DNA of 64,000 nt from Streptococcus ratti FA-1 = DSM 20564 (lineage in GTDB: Bacteria; Bacillota; Bacilli; Lactobacillales; Streptococcaceae), in contig NZ_AJTZ01000005.1 in assembly GCF_000286075.1 (NCBI RefSeq), positions 372,001-436,000 of the forward strand, written 5' to 3'. Under the pieces are notes generated by a model. It was not told the origin of the DNA. It worked only from the letters and a program-made list of their open reading frames with translations, and did no database searches. The position numbers and the translations under genes are program-made. Positions 19,489 to 29,476 of the stretch are shown here, one piece after another. Positions within the stretch are counted from its first letter, which is position 1. Every line of letters begins with the position of its first letter.

Positions 19489-20441
19489 TGAAAAAAAATC
19501 CTATTTTATTTATAGTTATTCCTTGTTACAATGAAGAAGAAGTATTACCTATAACCGTTCCTGAGTTTTTAAAGAAGTTAAATGATTTAATTGAAACAAA
19601 CAGAGTTCATCATGATAGTAAAATCTTATTTGTTGATGATGGTAGCAAAGATTCAACATGGGAAAAAATCATGAATTTTGCTGCTGATTATCCACAAATT
19701 ATCGGAATAAGACAAAGTAGAAACAGAGGACATCAAAATGCTGTTTATGCTGGTTTGATGGAAAGCAAAGATAGAGCAGATATTACTATCTCAATTGATT
19801 GTGATGGTCAAGATGATATTAATGCTATGGATAAAATGATTGCAGAATATGAAAAAGGTTCTGAAATTGTTTATGGTGTTAGAAACGACAGAGAAACAGA
19901 TACTTTCTTTAAGCGTACGACTGCCCAATCATTTTATAAAATGATGGAGTTTATGGGAGTTGAAAATATCTATAATCATGCTGACTACCGTTTAGTTTCT
20001 TCCAGAGTCTTAAAAGAATTTGCTAATTTTAAAGAAGTCAACCTCTTTTTACGTGGGATGTTTCCGCTTGTAGGTTTTAAGAGTACTTCTGTTTACTATA
20101 AAAGATTTGAACGACTGGCCGGAAAAAGCAAATACCCTATTAGCAAAATGTTAAATTTAGCTTTTGAAGGGATTACTAGTTTGAGTGTAAAACCAATAAG
20201 GTTTGTTACTTTTTTGGGAATATTTGTCTCTGTCATAAGTTTTTTGATTATTATATGGATATTTATAGCTTATTTTACTCATAAAACGGTTTCGGGCTGG
20301 GCAAGCAATGCTACACTGATCTCTTTCTTTTGTGGAGTACAGTTAATTTGTACTGGGATTATCGGAGAATATGTTGGGAAAATATATTTGGAAGTTAAAG
20401 GCAGACCGAAATATATTATCAGTGATAGAACTGAAGAATGA
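19488..20441 (+). CDS. sccN: GT2 polyprenyl-phosphate glycosyltransferase, SccN/GacI type
   Basis: A 317-residue DPM1/GtrB-like enzyme: a GT2 domain (FIVIPCYNEEEVLPITVPEF; FVDDGSKDSTWE; SRNRGHQNAVYAGL; ISIDCDGQDD) followed by two C-terminal membrane helices (about 230-255 and 265-290). The family moves a sugar from a nucleotide donor to undecaprenyl phosphate on the inner leaflet. In S. mutans the gene at this position makes glucosyl-phospho-lipid for side chains, so glucose is likely. Start ATG 19488 has AAGGAGA eight bases upstream; the TTG just before it is rejected. Last gene of the rgp operon. Confidence 0.85.
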   Translation: MKKNPILFIVIPCYNEEEVLPITVPEFLKKLNDLIETNRVHHDSKILFVDDGSKDSTWEKIMNFAADYPQIIGIRQSRNRGHQNAVYAGLMESKDRADITISIDCDGQDDINAMDKMIAEYEKGSEIVYGVRNDRETDTFFKRTTAQSFYKMMEFMGVENIYNHADYRLVSSRVLKEFANFKEVNLFLRGMFPLVGFKSTSVYYKRFERLAGKSKYPISKMLNLAFEGITSLSVKPIRFVTFLGIFVSVISFLIIIWIFIAYFTHKTVSGWASNATLISFFCGVQLICTGIIGEYVGKIYLEVKGRPKYIISDRTEE

Positions 20442-20488
20442 TGTTTAAATGTATCAATTTTTTAGCTAAATTGTGTTGAATTTTATGC

Positions 20489-20546
20489 TCCATGTGACAT
20501 TATGAGAAGCTATTTAGGCTTTTTATGATGTCACATGGAATTTTTT
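20489..20546 (+). terminator. Terminator of the rgp operon
   Basis: A perfect 12-base stem (TCCATGTGACAT at 20489-20500 with ATGTCACATGGA at 20528-20539) encloses an inner AAGC/GCTT stem and is followed by six T residues. Confidence 0.8.
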
Positions 20547-20553
20547 GTGAATT

Positions 20554-20608
20554 AAAAAACTGCTATTCCTTTGAATGTATTCACACATTAAAGGAGTGGC
20601 AGTTTTTT
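20554..20608. terminator. Bidirectional terminator between converging genes
   Basis: A 19-base stem with two G-U pairs (20554-20572 with 20590-20608), with an A run at one end and a T run at the other, so it can stop transcripts from both sides. It ends six bases from the stop of the minus-strand CHAP gene. Confidence 0.85.
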
Positions 20609-20613
20609 ATTTA

Positions 20614-22539
20614 TTATGCAGGTATAAATTTCCATTTTTGTGCCAAAGTGCCGTTTCGCACGTAGAGCTGTACATTAGTTCCTGCTTTTGCAGATCCGCC
20701 TGCGACATCTAGCAGCATGTTTTTATGTTTGGATACAATTTCAAAAAATCCTTTTTTAGAACTTTCTTTGATAATCCACTGCTGTGCTTCAGACTTATTA
20801 GGACTATAGATAACCACATTAGTTCCATTGTAGCTGCCATTGCCAACGGCATCTAAAGCTTTTCCAGATTTTTTGGCCGTTATAGAATAGTAGCCGTTAT
20901 TTAAATATTTTACTGTAAAAGTTTGATTAGAATCTGATAGATTAGGATAAATTTGAACATTTGTATTATCAGCTGTTCCAGCTGCAGCAACATCTAGTCC
21001 CATTTTTTCATTTACTGCAGAGACAATGTGGTAAACACCATCAGGCAATGTTCTTTTAGCATCTGAATCTACTGCTATGAATCTAAATTTTTGAGCATTG
21101 GCTCCATTGGGCTCGTACATTTGAATATTAACGCCATTAGCTACCTTTCCGCCACTAACATCCAAACTTAAACCGCTTCTGCGGGAAATAATTTCAAAAG
21201 TATTATTTGGTCCATTTTGTTTTAAAATCCATTGTTGAGCTGCAGAACCATTATAATCCCATAATTGCACATTCGTCTTAATGTCGCGAGAAGCGCTTGC
21301 AACATCAATAGATTTTTTCGTGTGTTTATGAATCAGCTTATAATATCCATTGCCTAAATAAGAAACGGTAAATATTTGTGAAGGATCTGAAGCATTTTTA
21401 TAAATTTGAATATTAGTACCGTTAGCAGAAGCAGCACCAGCCACATCTATTCCATAATTTGGATTTGCTGCTAAGACGATGTGATAGTCACCGTTTGAAA
21501 TGGTTTGCCCCACTGAAGCAGACAGCTGGTCAACATTGTAACGTTTAACATTTGGTACCGGTGTTCCCTTTAAATAAACATAACCTAAGAAAGTTCGTGC
21601 TATATTAGGCACTTGTGATTTAGAGTAATTTCCGTAAGATACGCCTGTATATCCATTCCAAGATGCTCCATAGACTCCCCCTTGAGAGATGGCAACAGTG
21701 TTTCCATTGACGTTTTCAACGAAGGCTGCATGGCCATAATTTTCATATCCAGATACTGTTGTGTAGCGCCAAATTGCAAGAGCATACTTAGCAGGTTCGC
21801 TTCCCTTAGGATAATTGAGGGTATACCACCAGTTTGAGGCACCGGCTACTCCGCTTGGAGAAGTTCCTGTAGATGGGAGTGTAATCCCTAAGAGGTCTTT
21901 TACTCGGTGATTACACCATAAAACACACCCTCCATTGCTGTAATCACGGTTGTAATAAGCACTAACAGTGGTTTTACCCGATATCTTAACTGTTTTGCTG
22001 CTGCTTGTTTGGGGTAGTGGTGTTTGCTTATTAAAGCTTTTGTTATCTGAGATGCTCCCAGAAGTATTTTTTTGAGGAAGCGTAGTTTTATCAGAAACTG
22101 CAGTTTGTTCTTTTAGAGTATCTCTTTCTTTTGTTACAGTAGGTTGTTCATCAATTTGTTTCTGGTTAGTTTGATCTGAGACTATGTTTGGACTATCATT
22201 TTGTGAAGTAACATTGTCTGCTGAGGTTGTTTCACCATCACTTGAAGTATTATTAATTACTGTAGAGGGAAGTGGAACTTCAGAAGTAGAGACGTTATTA
22301 CTGGATTCCGTTGTTTTTTCTGTTACAGTTTCTTCATTAATTGTCTCCGTTGAAGTTACTTCTGCTTCAGTAGTCAAAGGTGTTGGCGGTAAACCTGTTT
22401 CATCATCTGCATAGGCAGTTATAGCAGCGGACGAGGCAGCTATTCCCATAGCTACTGCAGCAAATCCTGCTAAGGCCAATTTATTGAAATTGGTCTCTTT
22501 TTTGATCTTATGCTTAAGCATCTTCTTTCTACTTTTCAT
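20614..22539 (-). CDS. Secreted CHAP hydrolase with two ricin-type lectin domains
   Basis: A 641-residue exported protein. The signal peptide is long and basic at the start (helix LALAGFAAVAMGIAASSAA, cleavage near AYAD, residue 45). A Ser/Thr/Glu-rich disordered linker runs to about 175. The CHAP domain (about 195-320) has its catalytic Cys in NGGCVLWC near residue 205 and the His in YGHAAFVENVNG near 268, so it should cut peptidoglycan cross-links or stems. Two ricin-type beta-trefoil lectin domains follow (about 350-490 and 498-641), each with three repeats bearing Q-x-F/W ends and LDV motifs. They could bind the rhamnose-glucose polysaccharide encoded next door. No LPXTG anchor. Confidence 0.82.
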   Translation of the reverse strand: MKSRKKMLKHKIKKETNFNKLALAGFAAVAMGIAASSAAITAYADDETGLPPTPLTTEAEVTSTETINEETVTEKTTESSNNVSTSEVPLPSTVINNTSSDGETTSADNVTSQNDSPNIVSDQTNQKQIDEQPTVTKERDTLKEQTAVSDKTTLPQKNTSGSISDNKSFNKQTPLPQTSSSKTVKISGKTTVSAYYNRDYSNGGCVLWCNHRVKDLLGITLPSTGTSPSGVAGASNWWYTLNYPKGSEPAKYALAIWRYTTVSGYENYGHAAFVENVNGNTVAISQGGVYGASWNGYTGVSYGNYSKSQVPNIARTFLGYVYLKGTPVPNVKRYNVDQLSASVGQTISNGDYHIVLAANPNYGIDVAGAASANGTNIQIYKNASDPSQIFTVSYLGNGYYKLIHKHTKKSIDVASASRDIKTNVQLWDYNGSAAQQWILKQNGPNNTFEIISRRSGLSLDVSGGKVANGVNIQMYEPNGANAQKFRFIAVDSDAKRTLPDGVYHIVSAVNEKMGLDVAAAGTADNTNVQIYPNLSDSNQTFTVKYLNNGYYSITAKKSGKALDAVGNGSYNGTNVVIYSPNKSEAQQWIIKESSKKGFFEIVSKHKNMLLDVAGGSAKAGTNVQLYVRNGTLAQKWKFIPA

Positions 22540-22871
22540 AAGATTAACCTCCTTATATTTTTATATTATATTTCGGATAATTAATAATTCGAAAAGACAG
22601 CAGTGATGGTAAAGTTCATGAAAAAAATTATATTAAATTATTTAGAGTTATTGGTTTATTCACCTAATATTTAATCAACCTTATTATAAAACATTTTAAG
22701 ATAAATATCTAGCTCAATATTGCTAAAAACTAGCTAAATTTTACTAAAAACTGGTTTTATCTTATGATTTTAGAAAAAAGTAAAATACTTCTGAAAAATA
22801 GTTCTTTTTCTAAATTTTATTTCTTCATTTTCGAATATAGAAGTGAGATAAAAAGGGAAAGGAGATTTTTA
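22540..22871. promoter_or_regulatory. Divergent promoter region between the two CHAP genes
   Basis: A 332-base AT-rich gap. For the minus gene, TTCGAA (22588-22593) and TATAAT (22565-22570) are 17 bases apart, with AAGGAGG before its ATG. For the plus gene, TTTACT (22742-22747) and TATGAT (22765-22770) are also 17 apart. Between them the sequence CTAAAAACT occurs twice (near 22724 and 22747), possibly an operator. Confidence 0.5.
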
Positions 22872-24515
22872 TTGAAAAAAGTCAAATCAATACTTTTTAG
22901 TACCTGTCTGTTAGGTATTTTAGCCTGTTCACAAAATGTTAAAGCGGATTCAGGTAGCGCCAATCTGTTCATCAGCAATTACAGTAAATTTTCAGGTGTT
23001 TTTGATGTAAATGCCCTAGATCCAGAAGGCGGAAAAACTATCAAAGATTTAAGAGTGGCTATCTGGTCGGAAGAAGGAGGACAGGATGATATGCAGTGGT
23101 ATTCGGCTCATAATACTGGGAATGATTCTTTAATAGTTCATTTTAATCCTGTCAACCATGCAAGTAAAGCTGGAAATTATGCTGTTCATGCCTATGTGAC
23201 CTATACTGATGGCAGCAAACAGGGTATCAATTTGGGAAAGCAAAAGATTTCATTGGCGGAGCCTCAGCTGGGGCTGGCACAAAATGGTATTGAGATATTT
23301 TCTAAATTAAAACCAAGCGGGCAAGGGAAGCTGGTTTCAGCGGTTTGGTCCGACGAAAATGGCCAAGACGATCTTAAGTGGTATGAGGCCGATGCTGCGG
23401 GGAATGCTTTAGCTGATTATGACAGTCACAAGGGTTACGGCACTTATCATATCCACACGTATTTAAAGAAAGACGGGGAAATGCAGCCTGTCGCTGCTCA
23501 GACCTTACAGCTGCCTAGACCCAATGTCAGCTGTCAGATTAATAAAATAAAGGATACAAGTTATGAAGCTGTTATCAGTAATGTTCCTCCTTACATGACC
23601 TCTATTTATGTTCCTGTCTGGAGTGAGCAGAGCGGTCAGGATGATATTCAATGGTATCAGGCAAAAAAAGAAGCAGATGGTACTTTTAAGGCGAAAATCA
23701 CTTTGAAAAAGCATTACTTTGATTTGGGAACTTATCAGCTTCATCTGTATGGGAGCGGTCCCTTAAGAGAGTGGAAGCTGGAAGGTTTAGAATCGTCTGC
23801 TTTTAATGTTGAAAAGATAGCGGCTTATGAGGAACCTCAACTAGCTGTTCATCATTATAATCTGAAAGAGGGCACCTTTGATGTCAGTGCAGCTGAAACG
23901 GACGATTCTAAGATGATCAAATCAATCAGCCTTGCTGTTTGGTCGGATACGGATCAGGCTAATCTGTATTGGTATGAATCAAGTAAGTTATCAAACGGGC
24001 AGGCTTCCATTACTGCTGATGTGCAAAAGCATGGCAATAAAAGCGGCAGCTATAATGTTCATGCTTATATTCATTATACAGATGGGACATCAACAGGCCA
24101 TATATTGCCCAATCAACAGCTCAATGCGCTTAAACCCTCATCTCTTGAAACTCCTGCACCGAAAATTATGGCTTACATCAGCGAGACCAATACCTATCCG
24201 ATCGGTCAATGTACCTGGGGAGTAAAAGAATTAGCACCTTGGGCACCTAATTGGCTGGGCAATGGCGGCCAATGGGCTGCTAATGCGCGTGCTAAGGGTT
24301 TCAGGACAGGAAATGAGGCACGGGTAGGTGCCATTGCCTGCTGGGATGACGGAGGCTATGGACATGTCGCCTATGTGACGCAGGTAGAAAATAATAATCG
24401 CATTCAAGTTAAGGAAGCTAATTATCAAAATCAGCAGTATATTGAGAATTTTCGCGGCTGGTTTGATCCGACTGCTTCTTACTGGGGACGTCTCACCTAC
24501 ATTTATCCGGACTAA
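22872..24515 (+). CDS. Secreted CHAP hydrolase with four Bsp-like repeats
   Basis: The start is taken as TTG 22872 with AAAGGAGA six bases upstream; an ATG at 22764 in the same frame overlaps the predicted -10 and has no binding site. The product of 547 residues has a signal peptide ([14 protein letters not shown]), four GBS Bsp-like repeats of about 95 residues with the recurring W(S)(E/D)...GQDDxxWY core and a closing YxxHxY, and a C-terminal CHAP domain (about 435-547) with Cys in [11 protein letters not shown] and His in YGHVAYV. It should be a peptidoglycan hydrolase linked to cell shape or division, as Bsp-repeat proteins are in group B streptococci. Confidence 0.82.
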   Translation: MKKVKSILFSTCLLGILACSQNVKADSGSANLFISNYSKFSGVFDVNALDPEGGKTIKDLRVAIWSEEGGQDDMQWYSAHNTGNDSLIVHFNPVNHASKAGNYAVHAYVTYTDGSKQGINLGKQKISLAEPQLGLAQNGIEIFSKLKPSGQGKLVSAVWSDENGQDDLKWYEADAAGNALADYDSHKGYGTYHIHTYLKKDGEMQPVAAQTLQLPRPNVSCQINKIKDTSYEAVISNVPPYMTSIYVPVWSEQSGQDDIQWYQAKKEADGTFKAKITLKKHYFDLGTYQLHLYGSGPLREWKLEGLESSAFNVEKIAAYEEPQLAVHHYNLKEGTFDVSAAETDDSKMIKSISLAVWSDTDQANLYWYESSKLSNGQASITADVQKHGNKSGSYNVHAYIHYTDGTSTGHILPNQQLNALKPSSLETPAPKIMAYISETNTYPIGQCTWGVKELAPWAPNWLGNGGQWAANARAKGFRTGNEARVGAIACWDDGGYGHVAYVTQVENNNRIQVKEANYQNQQYIENFRGWFDPTASYWGRLTYIYPD

Positions 24516-24737
24516 GACTGATAGGAAAAAAGCAATACTGTCTAAAAACAGATTCCGCAAAAAGGATGTTTATTTGAATCGGCAAAACAGTTAAAACTCT
24601 CAAAGGCCGTTAGTCTTTTGAGAGCACAAAAAAACATAGCCTTTGGGAAGGCAGGGCGCTTCATCTGAATGCAGTATCAGTTCATAGCAGGTTCATCACA
24701 GCTCAAAAGTAAGCTTGCCGTTTTCTGTAGCAAAAAA

Positions 24738-24766
24738 TTGTCAGCCGATTTTTTTTGTGGTACAGT
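24738..24766 (+). promoter_or_regulatory. Promoter of gor
   Basis: TTGTCA (24738-24743), a 17-base spacer and TACAGT (24761-24766) preceded by TGG. The rest of 24516-24737 holds only a hairpin of CTCTCAAA and TTTGAGAG near 24597-24625 that could end minus-strand transcripts. Confidence 0.6.
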
Positions 24767-24797
24767 AAATCTATTATGAAATCAAGGAGTTGTTTGT

Positions 24798-26150
24798 ATG
24801 ACAAAACAATATGATTATATTGTTATTGGCGGCGGTTCCGGCGGAATCGCATCTGCTAACCGTGCCGCTATGCACGGTGCTAAGGTTGTTCTTTTTGAAG
24901 CCAAAGAAATTGGCGGAACCTGTGTTAATGTTGGCTGTGTGCCTAAAAAGGTCATGTGGTACGGTGCACAGGTCGCGGAAACGATAAATACCTATGCGGC
25001 TGACTATGGCTTTGATATAGCAGAAAAAACTTTTGATTTTGAGGTGTTAAAGAAGAATCGTCAGGCTTATATTGATCGTATTCATGGCTCTTATGAACGT
25101 GGTTTTGACAGTAATGGTGTTGATCGTGTGTATGACTATGCTACTTTTGTGGACAGTCATACGGTCGAAGCAGGCGGTGAGCTTTATACGGCACCGCACA
25201 TTTTAATTGCGACAGGCGGACACGCTCTTATTCCTGATATTCCGGGCAGCGAATACGGCATGACTTCGGATGGCTTCTTTGAATTAGATACCGTCCCTAA
25301 ACGGACTGCTGTGATTGGTGCTGGCTATATTGCGGTTGAATTAGCCGGTGTCTTGCATGCTTTGGGCAGTCAGACACATCTTTTTGTTCGCTACGACCGT
25401 CCCCTTCGAAAATTTGATGAGGAGATTGTTGAGACACTGGTTGACAGTATGAAAGAAGATGGCCCCGAATTGCATACTTTTTCTGTACCGAAGGAAGTCA
25501 TAAAGAATGCTGATGATAGTTTGACCTTGGTTTTGGAAAATGGGGAAGAGTATACGGTTGATGCTCTGATTTGGGCAATTGGCCGTGCGGCTAACACAAA
25601 AGGCTTTAATCTAGAAGTGACTGGCCTCGCCTTAAACGATAAAGGTTTCATTGCGACGGATGAATTCGAAAATACCAATGTTAAAGGGCTCTATGCAGTG
25701 GGAGATGTTAATGGTAAGTTGGAATTGACGCCTGTTGCAGTGGCAGCAGGCCGCCGTCTATCAGAGCGTCTGTTTAACAATAAACCTGAGGAAAAGTTAG
25801 ATTACAGCAATGTGGCAACAGTTATTTTCAGCCACCCTGTTATTGGTTCGGTCGGTTTGTCAGAGGAAGCTGCTCTGGCCAAATACGGTGAGCAGGAAGT
25901 GACCGTTTATCGGTCAACGTTCACTTCCATGTACACAGCGATTACCAGCCATCGTCAAGCTTGTAAAATGAAACTGATAACTGTTGGACCAGATGAAAAA
26001 GTTGTAGGTCTTCACGGCATCGGTTACGGTGTGGATGAGATGATTCAAGGATTTGCTGTCGCGATTAAAATGGGAGCTACCAAGGCTGATTTTGACAATA
26101 CTGTGGCCATTCATCCGACAGGAGCTGAAGAATTTGTCACTATGCGATAA
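24798..26150 (+). CDS. gor: Glutathione reductase
   Basis: A 450-residue FAD/NAD-linked disulfide oxidoreductase. The N-terminal FAD motif is [16 protein letters not shown] (residues 8-23), the redox-active disulfide is in [15 protein letters not shown] (Cys43/Cys48 region), the NADPH motif is [15 protein letters not shown] near 172, and the C-terminal dimer domain ends [14 protein letters not shown] with the His-Glu pair of the active site. It keeps glutathione reduced. Monocistronic with its own promoter and terminator; the same gene sits before folC in S. mutans as I recall it. Confidence 0.93.
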   Translation: MTKQYDYIVIGGGSGGIASANRAAMHGAKVVLFEAKEIGGTCVNVGCVPKKVMWYGAQVAETINTYAADYGFDIAEKTFDFEVLKKNRQAYIDRIHGSYERGFDSNGVDRVYDYATFVDSHTVEAGGELYTAPHILIATGGHALIPDIPGSEYGMTSDGFFELDTVPKRTAVIGAGYIAVELAGVLHALGSQTHLFVRYDRPLRKFDEEIVETLVDSMKEDGPELHTFSVPKEVIKNADDSLTLVLENGEEYTVDALIWAIGRAANTKGFNLEVTGLALNDKGFIATDEFENTNVKGLYAVGDVNGKLELTPVAVAAGRRLSERLFNNKPEEKLDYSNVATVIFSHPVIGSVGLSEEAALAKYGEQEVTVYRSTFTSMYTAITSHRQACKMKLITVGPDEKVVGLHGIGYGVDEMIQGFAVAIKMGATKADFDNTVAIHPTGAEEFVTMR

Positions 26151-26165
26151 GGAAAAATAGCAAAA

Positions 26166-26198
26166 AGCCCTTAGAAACTGAATTCTAAGAGCTTTGTC
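26166..26198. terminator. Bidirectional terminator between gor and folC
   Basis: AGCCCTTAGAA (26166-26176) pairs with TTCTAAGAGCT (26183-26193) with one mismatch; an A run precedes it and a T-rich stretch follows. Confidence 0.7.
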
Positions 26199-26215
26199 TT
26201 CAATCTGAACAAGGC

Positions 26216-27469
26216 TCAGCTGATCCTTGTTTTTTTAAGTAGATAATTTCTGATTTCAGAGATGAAGTAAAGGGAGCCCGTCACGACAAAGAGATCCTCG
26301 GACTGCTCAGCTCTTTTCAGCCAAGAACGGTAGTCCTTTGTTTTAGGGTAGCGCTCAGGGTAACTCTCCAGCTGCGCTGCCTCATAGAAAGAGAAAGTAG
26401 TTAGGGTAATATCAAAGGAAGCAAGATGTTTTAGCATATTTTCTAAAGGTTTTCTTTTTAGACCGGCAAAGAGGATATGGATCGTTTTGTCCGGAAATTC
26501 ATCTTTGAGCAATTGGCTAAGTTTTCTAATACTGTCTTCATTGTGAGCTCCGTCAAGCAGCAGGTTGTCTGCAATTAACTCTCCCCGTCCCGGCCATAGA
26601 GCTGACTGGATTCCGCTTTTTATGACAGAGGGAGTGATTTTGGGGAACTTTGAAGAGAGAATGAGGCTGGTCATGATAGCTAGGCTGGCATTAATTTTTT
26701 GATGGCGGCCCAGCATTTTCAAATGAATATCGGTAATATTTGCCATTGGACTGGTGAAATCAAATGTTCTGTCTTTTTCTAAAATGGAAAAATCCTGTTC
26801 AAATTCGTAAGGAATACTTTGCATCTGCTGAGCAGTTTGATAGAAAATAGGTCTGATCTCATCTGTCATAGGTCCAAATATGAGAGGAACTCCTTTATCC
26901 AGAGCGCCTAGTTTCTGTCTGGCAATTTCTGTCAGGCTGTTTCCCAGCGTTTCTGTATGATCTCTGCTGATAGATGGACAGACAAGAGCCAAAGCTTTGA
27001 AAACATTAGTGGAGTCATGCAATCCTCCAATACCGGCTTCAATAATAGCTATATCAACTGGATTAACCTGTCCGAAATAGACAAACATCATAAACGTTAT
27101 AACTTCAAACTCAGTTGGCCTGCCAAGTGAAGTAGTGTTTTGCAGCTTCTCAACAGCAGGCTTTACTGTTGCCGCTAAGCAGCTGAGTTTGTCATCAGAA
27201 ATGGGCTGTCCATTGATGGCTAAACGTTCATTAAAACGAGTGATGAAAGGAGAGGTAAAGGTGCCTGTTTGATAGCCGGCTTCAGTCAATAGATGCTGGA
27301 GAAAACTAGCTGTGGAGCCCTTACCGTTGGTGCCAACGATATGGACGGCTGCTAGATTTTGCTGAGGATTGCCGCTGTTTTCAAGAAGAAAGGTCATCCG
27401 TTTTAAATTAGGTCTGCGCCCATTGGCTTTGAAAGAGTGGATCCATTCAAGTGTTTGCTGATAGTTCAT
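26216..27469 (-). CDS. folC: Folylpolyglutamate synthase / dihydrofolate synthase
   Basis: A 417-residue Mur-ligase family enzyme that adds glutamate to folates. The ATP loop is VGTNGKGSTASFLQHLL near residue 46, followed by the omega-loop TSPFITRFNERLAING. EAGIGGLHDSTNVF near residue 142 is the metal and substrate segment, and LLDGAHNEDS near 305 is the C-terminal motif. Starts ATG 27469 with AAGGATG upstream. It is convergent with gor and downstream of the small membrane-protein gene, from which a hairpin separates it. Confidence 0.92.
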   Translation of the reverse strand: MNYQQTLEWIHSFKANGRRPNLKRMTFLLENSGNPQQNLAAVHIVGTNGKGSTASFLQHLLTEAGYQTGTFTSPFITRFNERLAINGQPISDDKLSCLAATVKPAVEKLQNTTSLGRPTEFEVITFMMFVYFGQVNPVDIAIIEAGIGGLHDSTNVFKALALVCPSISRDHTETLGNSLTEIARQKLGALDKGVPLIFGPMTDEIRPIFYQTAQQMQSIPYEFEQDFSILEKDRTFDFTSPMANITDIHLKMLGRHQKINASLAIMTSLILSSKFPKITPSVIKSGIQSALWPGRGELIADNLLLDGAHNEDSIRKLSQLLKDEFPDKTIHILFAGLKRKPLENMLKHLASFDITLTTFSFYEAAQLESYPERYPKTKDYRSWLKRAEQSEDLFVVTGSLYFISEIRNYLLKKTRIS

Positions 27470-27551
27470 AAGGCATCCTTTGGCAGTTTTAATCTATTTT
27501 ATTATAGCATTATCTCTGTCTTATAAAGCATGATTCTGAAAGATTTTGAAC

Positions 27552-27587
27552 AAAAGAAAGGCTGGAAAATGTTGTTCCAACCCTTTG
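27552..27587 (-). terminator. Terminator of the small membrane-protein gene
   Basis: On the minus strand AAAGGGTTGGAA pairs with TTCCAGCCTTT (plus coordinates 27557-27586) with one bulge and is followed by CTTTTG. Confidence 0.65.
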
Positions 27588-27591
27588 AGAA

Positions 27592-28062
27592 TTATTGAGC
27601 AGCATCAGCAGCACTGTCTGCATTATTTTGCTGATTATTGGCTGCTGACGTTTGACTGTCTGCTTGGTTTTGATTAGCAGCGTTGCTGTCACTGTCGTCT
27701 GCGACTGTTGTTGCCGTTTGATTTTGATTAGCAGAATTGTTGCTGTTGCCCGCAGTATTACTGTCAGCAGAATCGCCAACCTGAGCATTATTAGCATTGC
27801 TGTTGTTACTTGCATCTGAATTATCTACTTCTTTTTCTTTGATAATGGTGGTTTTAGAAGTAGTGTCTTTTTTATTGCTGTTGCCATTGCGGTAATTATT
27901 GATAGTAATCAAAGCTGTAATAATCCCTAAGATCCCAGCAGTAATAGCAACGGTCTTTTGCAGGGCTGAAAAGCCTGTCTTGATATGCTCAGTCGGACGT
28001 CTGCGATTTTGTCCTTTAGGTTTTTTATTAGGTTGTTGACGACGAGAATAATTATTTGCCAT
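27592..28062 (-). CDS. Small membrane protein with a low-complexity outer tail
   Basis: 156 residues. A basic N-terminus (RRQQPNKKPKGQNRRR) is followed by a single hydrophobic helix (about 36-55, TVAITAGILGIITALITI) and then about 95 residues made almost wholly of N, S, D, A, Q and T. The Lys/Arg before the helix predicts the N-terminus inside and the low-complexity tail in the wall space. No catalytic motif. ATG 28062 has a strong GGAGGAAAC site. Streptococci carry a protein of this kind between folC and the desulfurase gene, so it is real, but its role is unknown. Confidence 0.7.
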   Translation of the reverse strand: MANNYSRRQQPNKKPKGQNRRRPTEHIKTGFSALQKTVAITAGILGIITALITINNYRNGNSNKKDTTSKTTIIKEKEVDNSDASNNSNANNAQVGDSADSNTAGNSNNSANQNQTATTVADDSDSNAANQNQADSQTSAANNQQNNADSAADAAQ

Positions 28063-28190
28063 GTTTCCTCCTTTTTTATAATATTATACGCTTTTTCCCT
28101 AAAAAAGCCATAAAAAAGTAACTCTTATTTTCTAAAGATGTATAGGGAAATATGATATAATGTAGCTACTGTATTAAAAAAGGTGATAAG

Positions 28191-29333
28191 ATGATTTATT
28201 TTGATAATTCAGCTACAACTCTTCCTTATCCAGAGGCAATCAAGACCTATGAGGAAGCAGCAGCTAAGGTTTTTGGCAACCCCTCGAGTTTACACCGGTT
28301 GGGCAGTCAGGCAACGAGGATTTTACAAGCTTCCAGACAGCAGATTGCAGCTCTTTTGGATAAGTCTGAGAAGGAGATTTTTTTCACTTCCGGCGGAACA
28401 GAAGGAGATAATTGGGTCATTAAAGGTGTAGCTTTTGAGAAAAAACACTATGGGAAACACATTATCGTTTCTGATATTGAACACCCAGCTGTTAAGGAAT
28501 CCGCCAAATGGCTGCAAGATCAGGGATTCGCAGTTGATTTTGCTCCTGTTGATGCCAGGGGATTTGTTGATGTAAAAGCTCTAGCTGACTTAATCAGACC
28601 TGAGACAACGCTGGTCTCTGTTATGGCTGTTAACAATGAAATCGGTTCTGTTCAGCCGATTGAGGCTATTTCTGAGCTCTTGTCTGATAAGCCGACAATT
28701 TCCTTTCACGTTGATGCTGTTCAGGCTGTTGGTAAGGTTGCAAGGGAAACTTATCTGACTGACCGTGTTGATTTTGCGACTTTTTCCGGTCATAAGTTTC
28801 ACTCGGTGCGAGGCGTTGGCTTTATTTATAAAAAAGCAGGCAAGCGCATTTCACCTCTTTTAAATGGCGGGGGTCAGGAAGCAGGACTTAGAAGTACAAC
28901 TGAAAACGTGGCTGGCATTGCAGCGACTGCCAAGGCTCTAAGAATGGTACTTGATAAAGAAGCAGCAGCACAGCAGAAGCTTCAGTCTATCAAAGAAACT
29001 CTGGCAGGCAGCCTGTCTGTCTATGAGGATGTTACTCTTTTTTCAGGGATGGATCATTTTGCGCCAAACATTTTGACTTTTGGTATTAAGGGCGTCCGCG
29101 GTGAAGTGCTGGTGCACGCTTTTGAAAAACATGATATTTATATATCAACAACCAGTGCCTGCTCATCTAAAGCGGGCAAGCCTGCCGGTACGCTGATTGC
29201 CATGGGAATTCCTGCAAAATTGGCTCAGACTGCAGTTCGAATCAGTCTTGATGATGATAATGACATGAGCCAGGCTGAACAATTTTTAACGACTTTTAAG
29301 CATATTTACCAACAAACAAGAAAAGTCAGGTAA
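28191..29333 (+). CDS. Cysteine desulfurase, NifS/IscS family
   Basis: A 380-residue PLP enzyme that takes sulfur from cysteine and leaves it as a persulfide. The N-terminus MIYFDNSATTLPYPEA is the family start, the PLP lysine is in FSGHKFHSVRGVGF near residue 203, and the persulfide Cys is in TTSACSSKAGKP near residue 325. Its neighbour thiI lacks a rhodanese domain and would need a partner of this kind to supply sulfur for 4-thiouridine, so the pair likely works together on tRNA. A TATAAT lies at about 28155. Not the SUF operon enzyme. Confidence 0.92.
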   Translation: MIYFDNSATTLPYPEAIKTYEEAAAKVFGNPSSLHRLGSQATRILQASRQQIAALLDKSEKEIFFTSGGTEGDNWVIKGVAFEKKHYGKHIIVSDIEHPAVKESAKWLQDQGFAVDFAPVDARGFVDVKALADLIRPETTLVSVMAVNNEIGSVQPIEAISELLSDKPTISFHVDAVQAVGKVARETYLTDRVDFATFSGHKFHSVRGVGFIYKKAGKRISPLLNGGGQEAGLRSTTENVAGIAATAKALRMVLDKEAAAQQKLQSIKETLAGSLSVYEDVTLFSGMDHFAPNILTFGIKGVRGEVLVHAFEKHDIYISTTSACSSKAGKPAGTLIAMGIPAKLAQTAVRISLDDDNDMSQAEQFLTTFKHIYQQTRKVR

Positions 29334-29476
29334 AACTCTTGTTTCACACCACGCAAAGCTAAAAAAAAGAATATAGGTTAGAGGCCTTAGATAAGCAGTG
29401 AAGAATTCTGTGAGCCATACTGATCGCTGCTTTCTTGGTTTTCCTACATACATATTTTTAGAAAGGACTGAAAAAC

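Noticed and set aside
22764..22871. An upstream ATG that would add 36 residues to the Bsp-repeat CHAP protein
   Set aside because: It overlaps the predicted -10 element, lacks a ribosome site, and would hide the signal peptide behind a charged extension; TTG 22872 has a good site.
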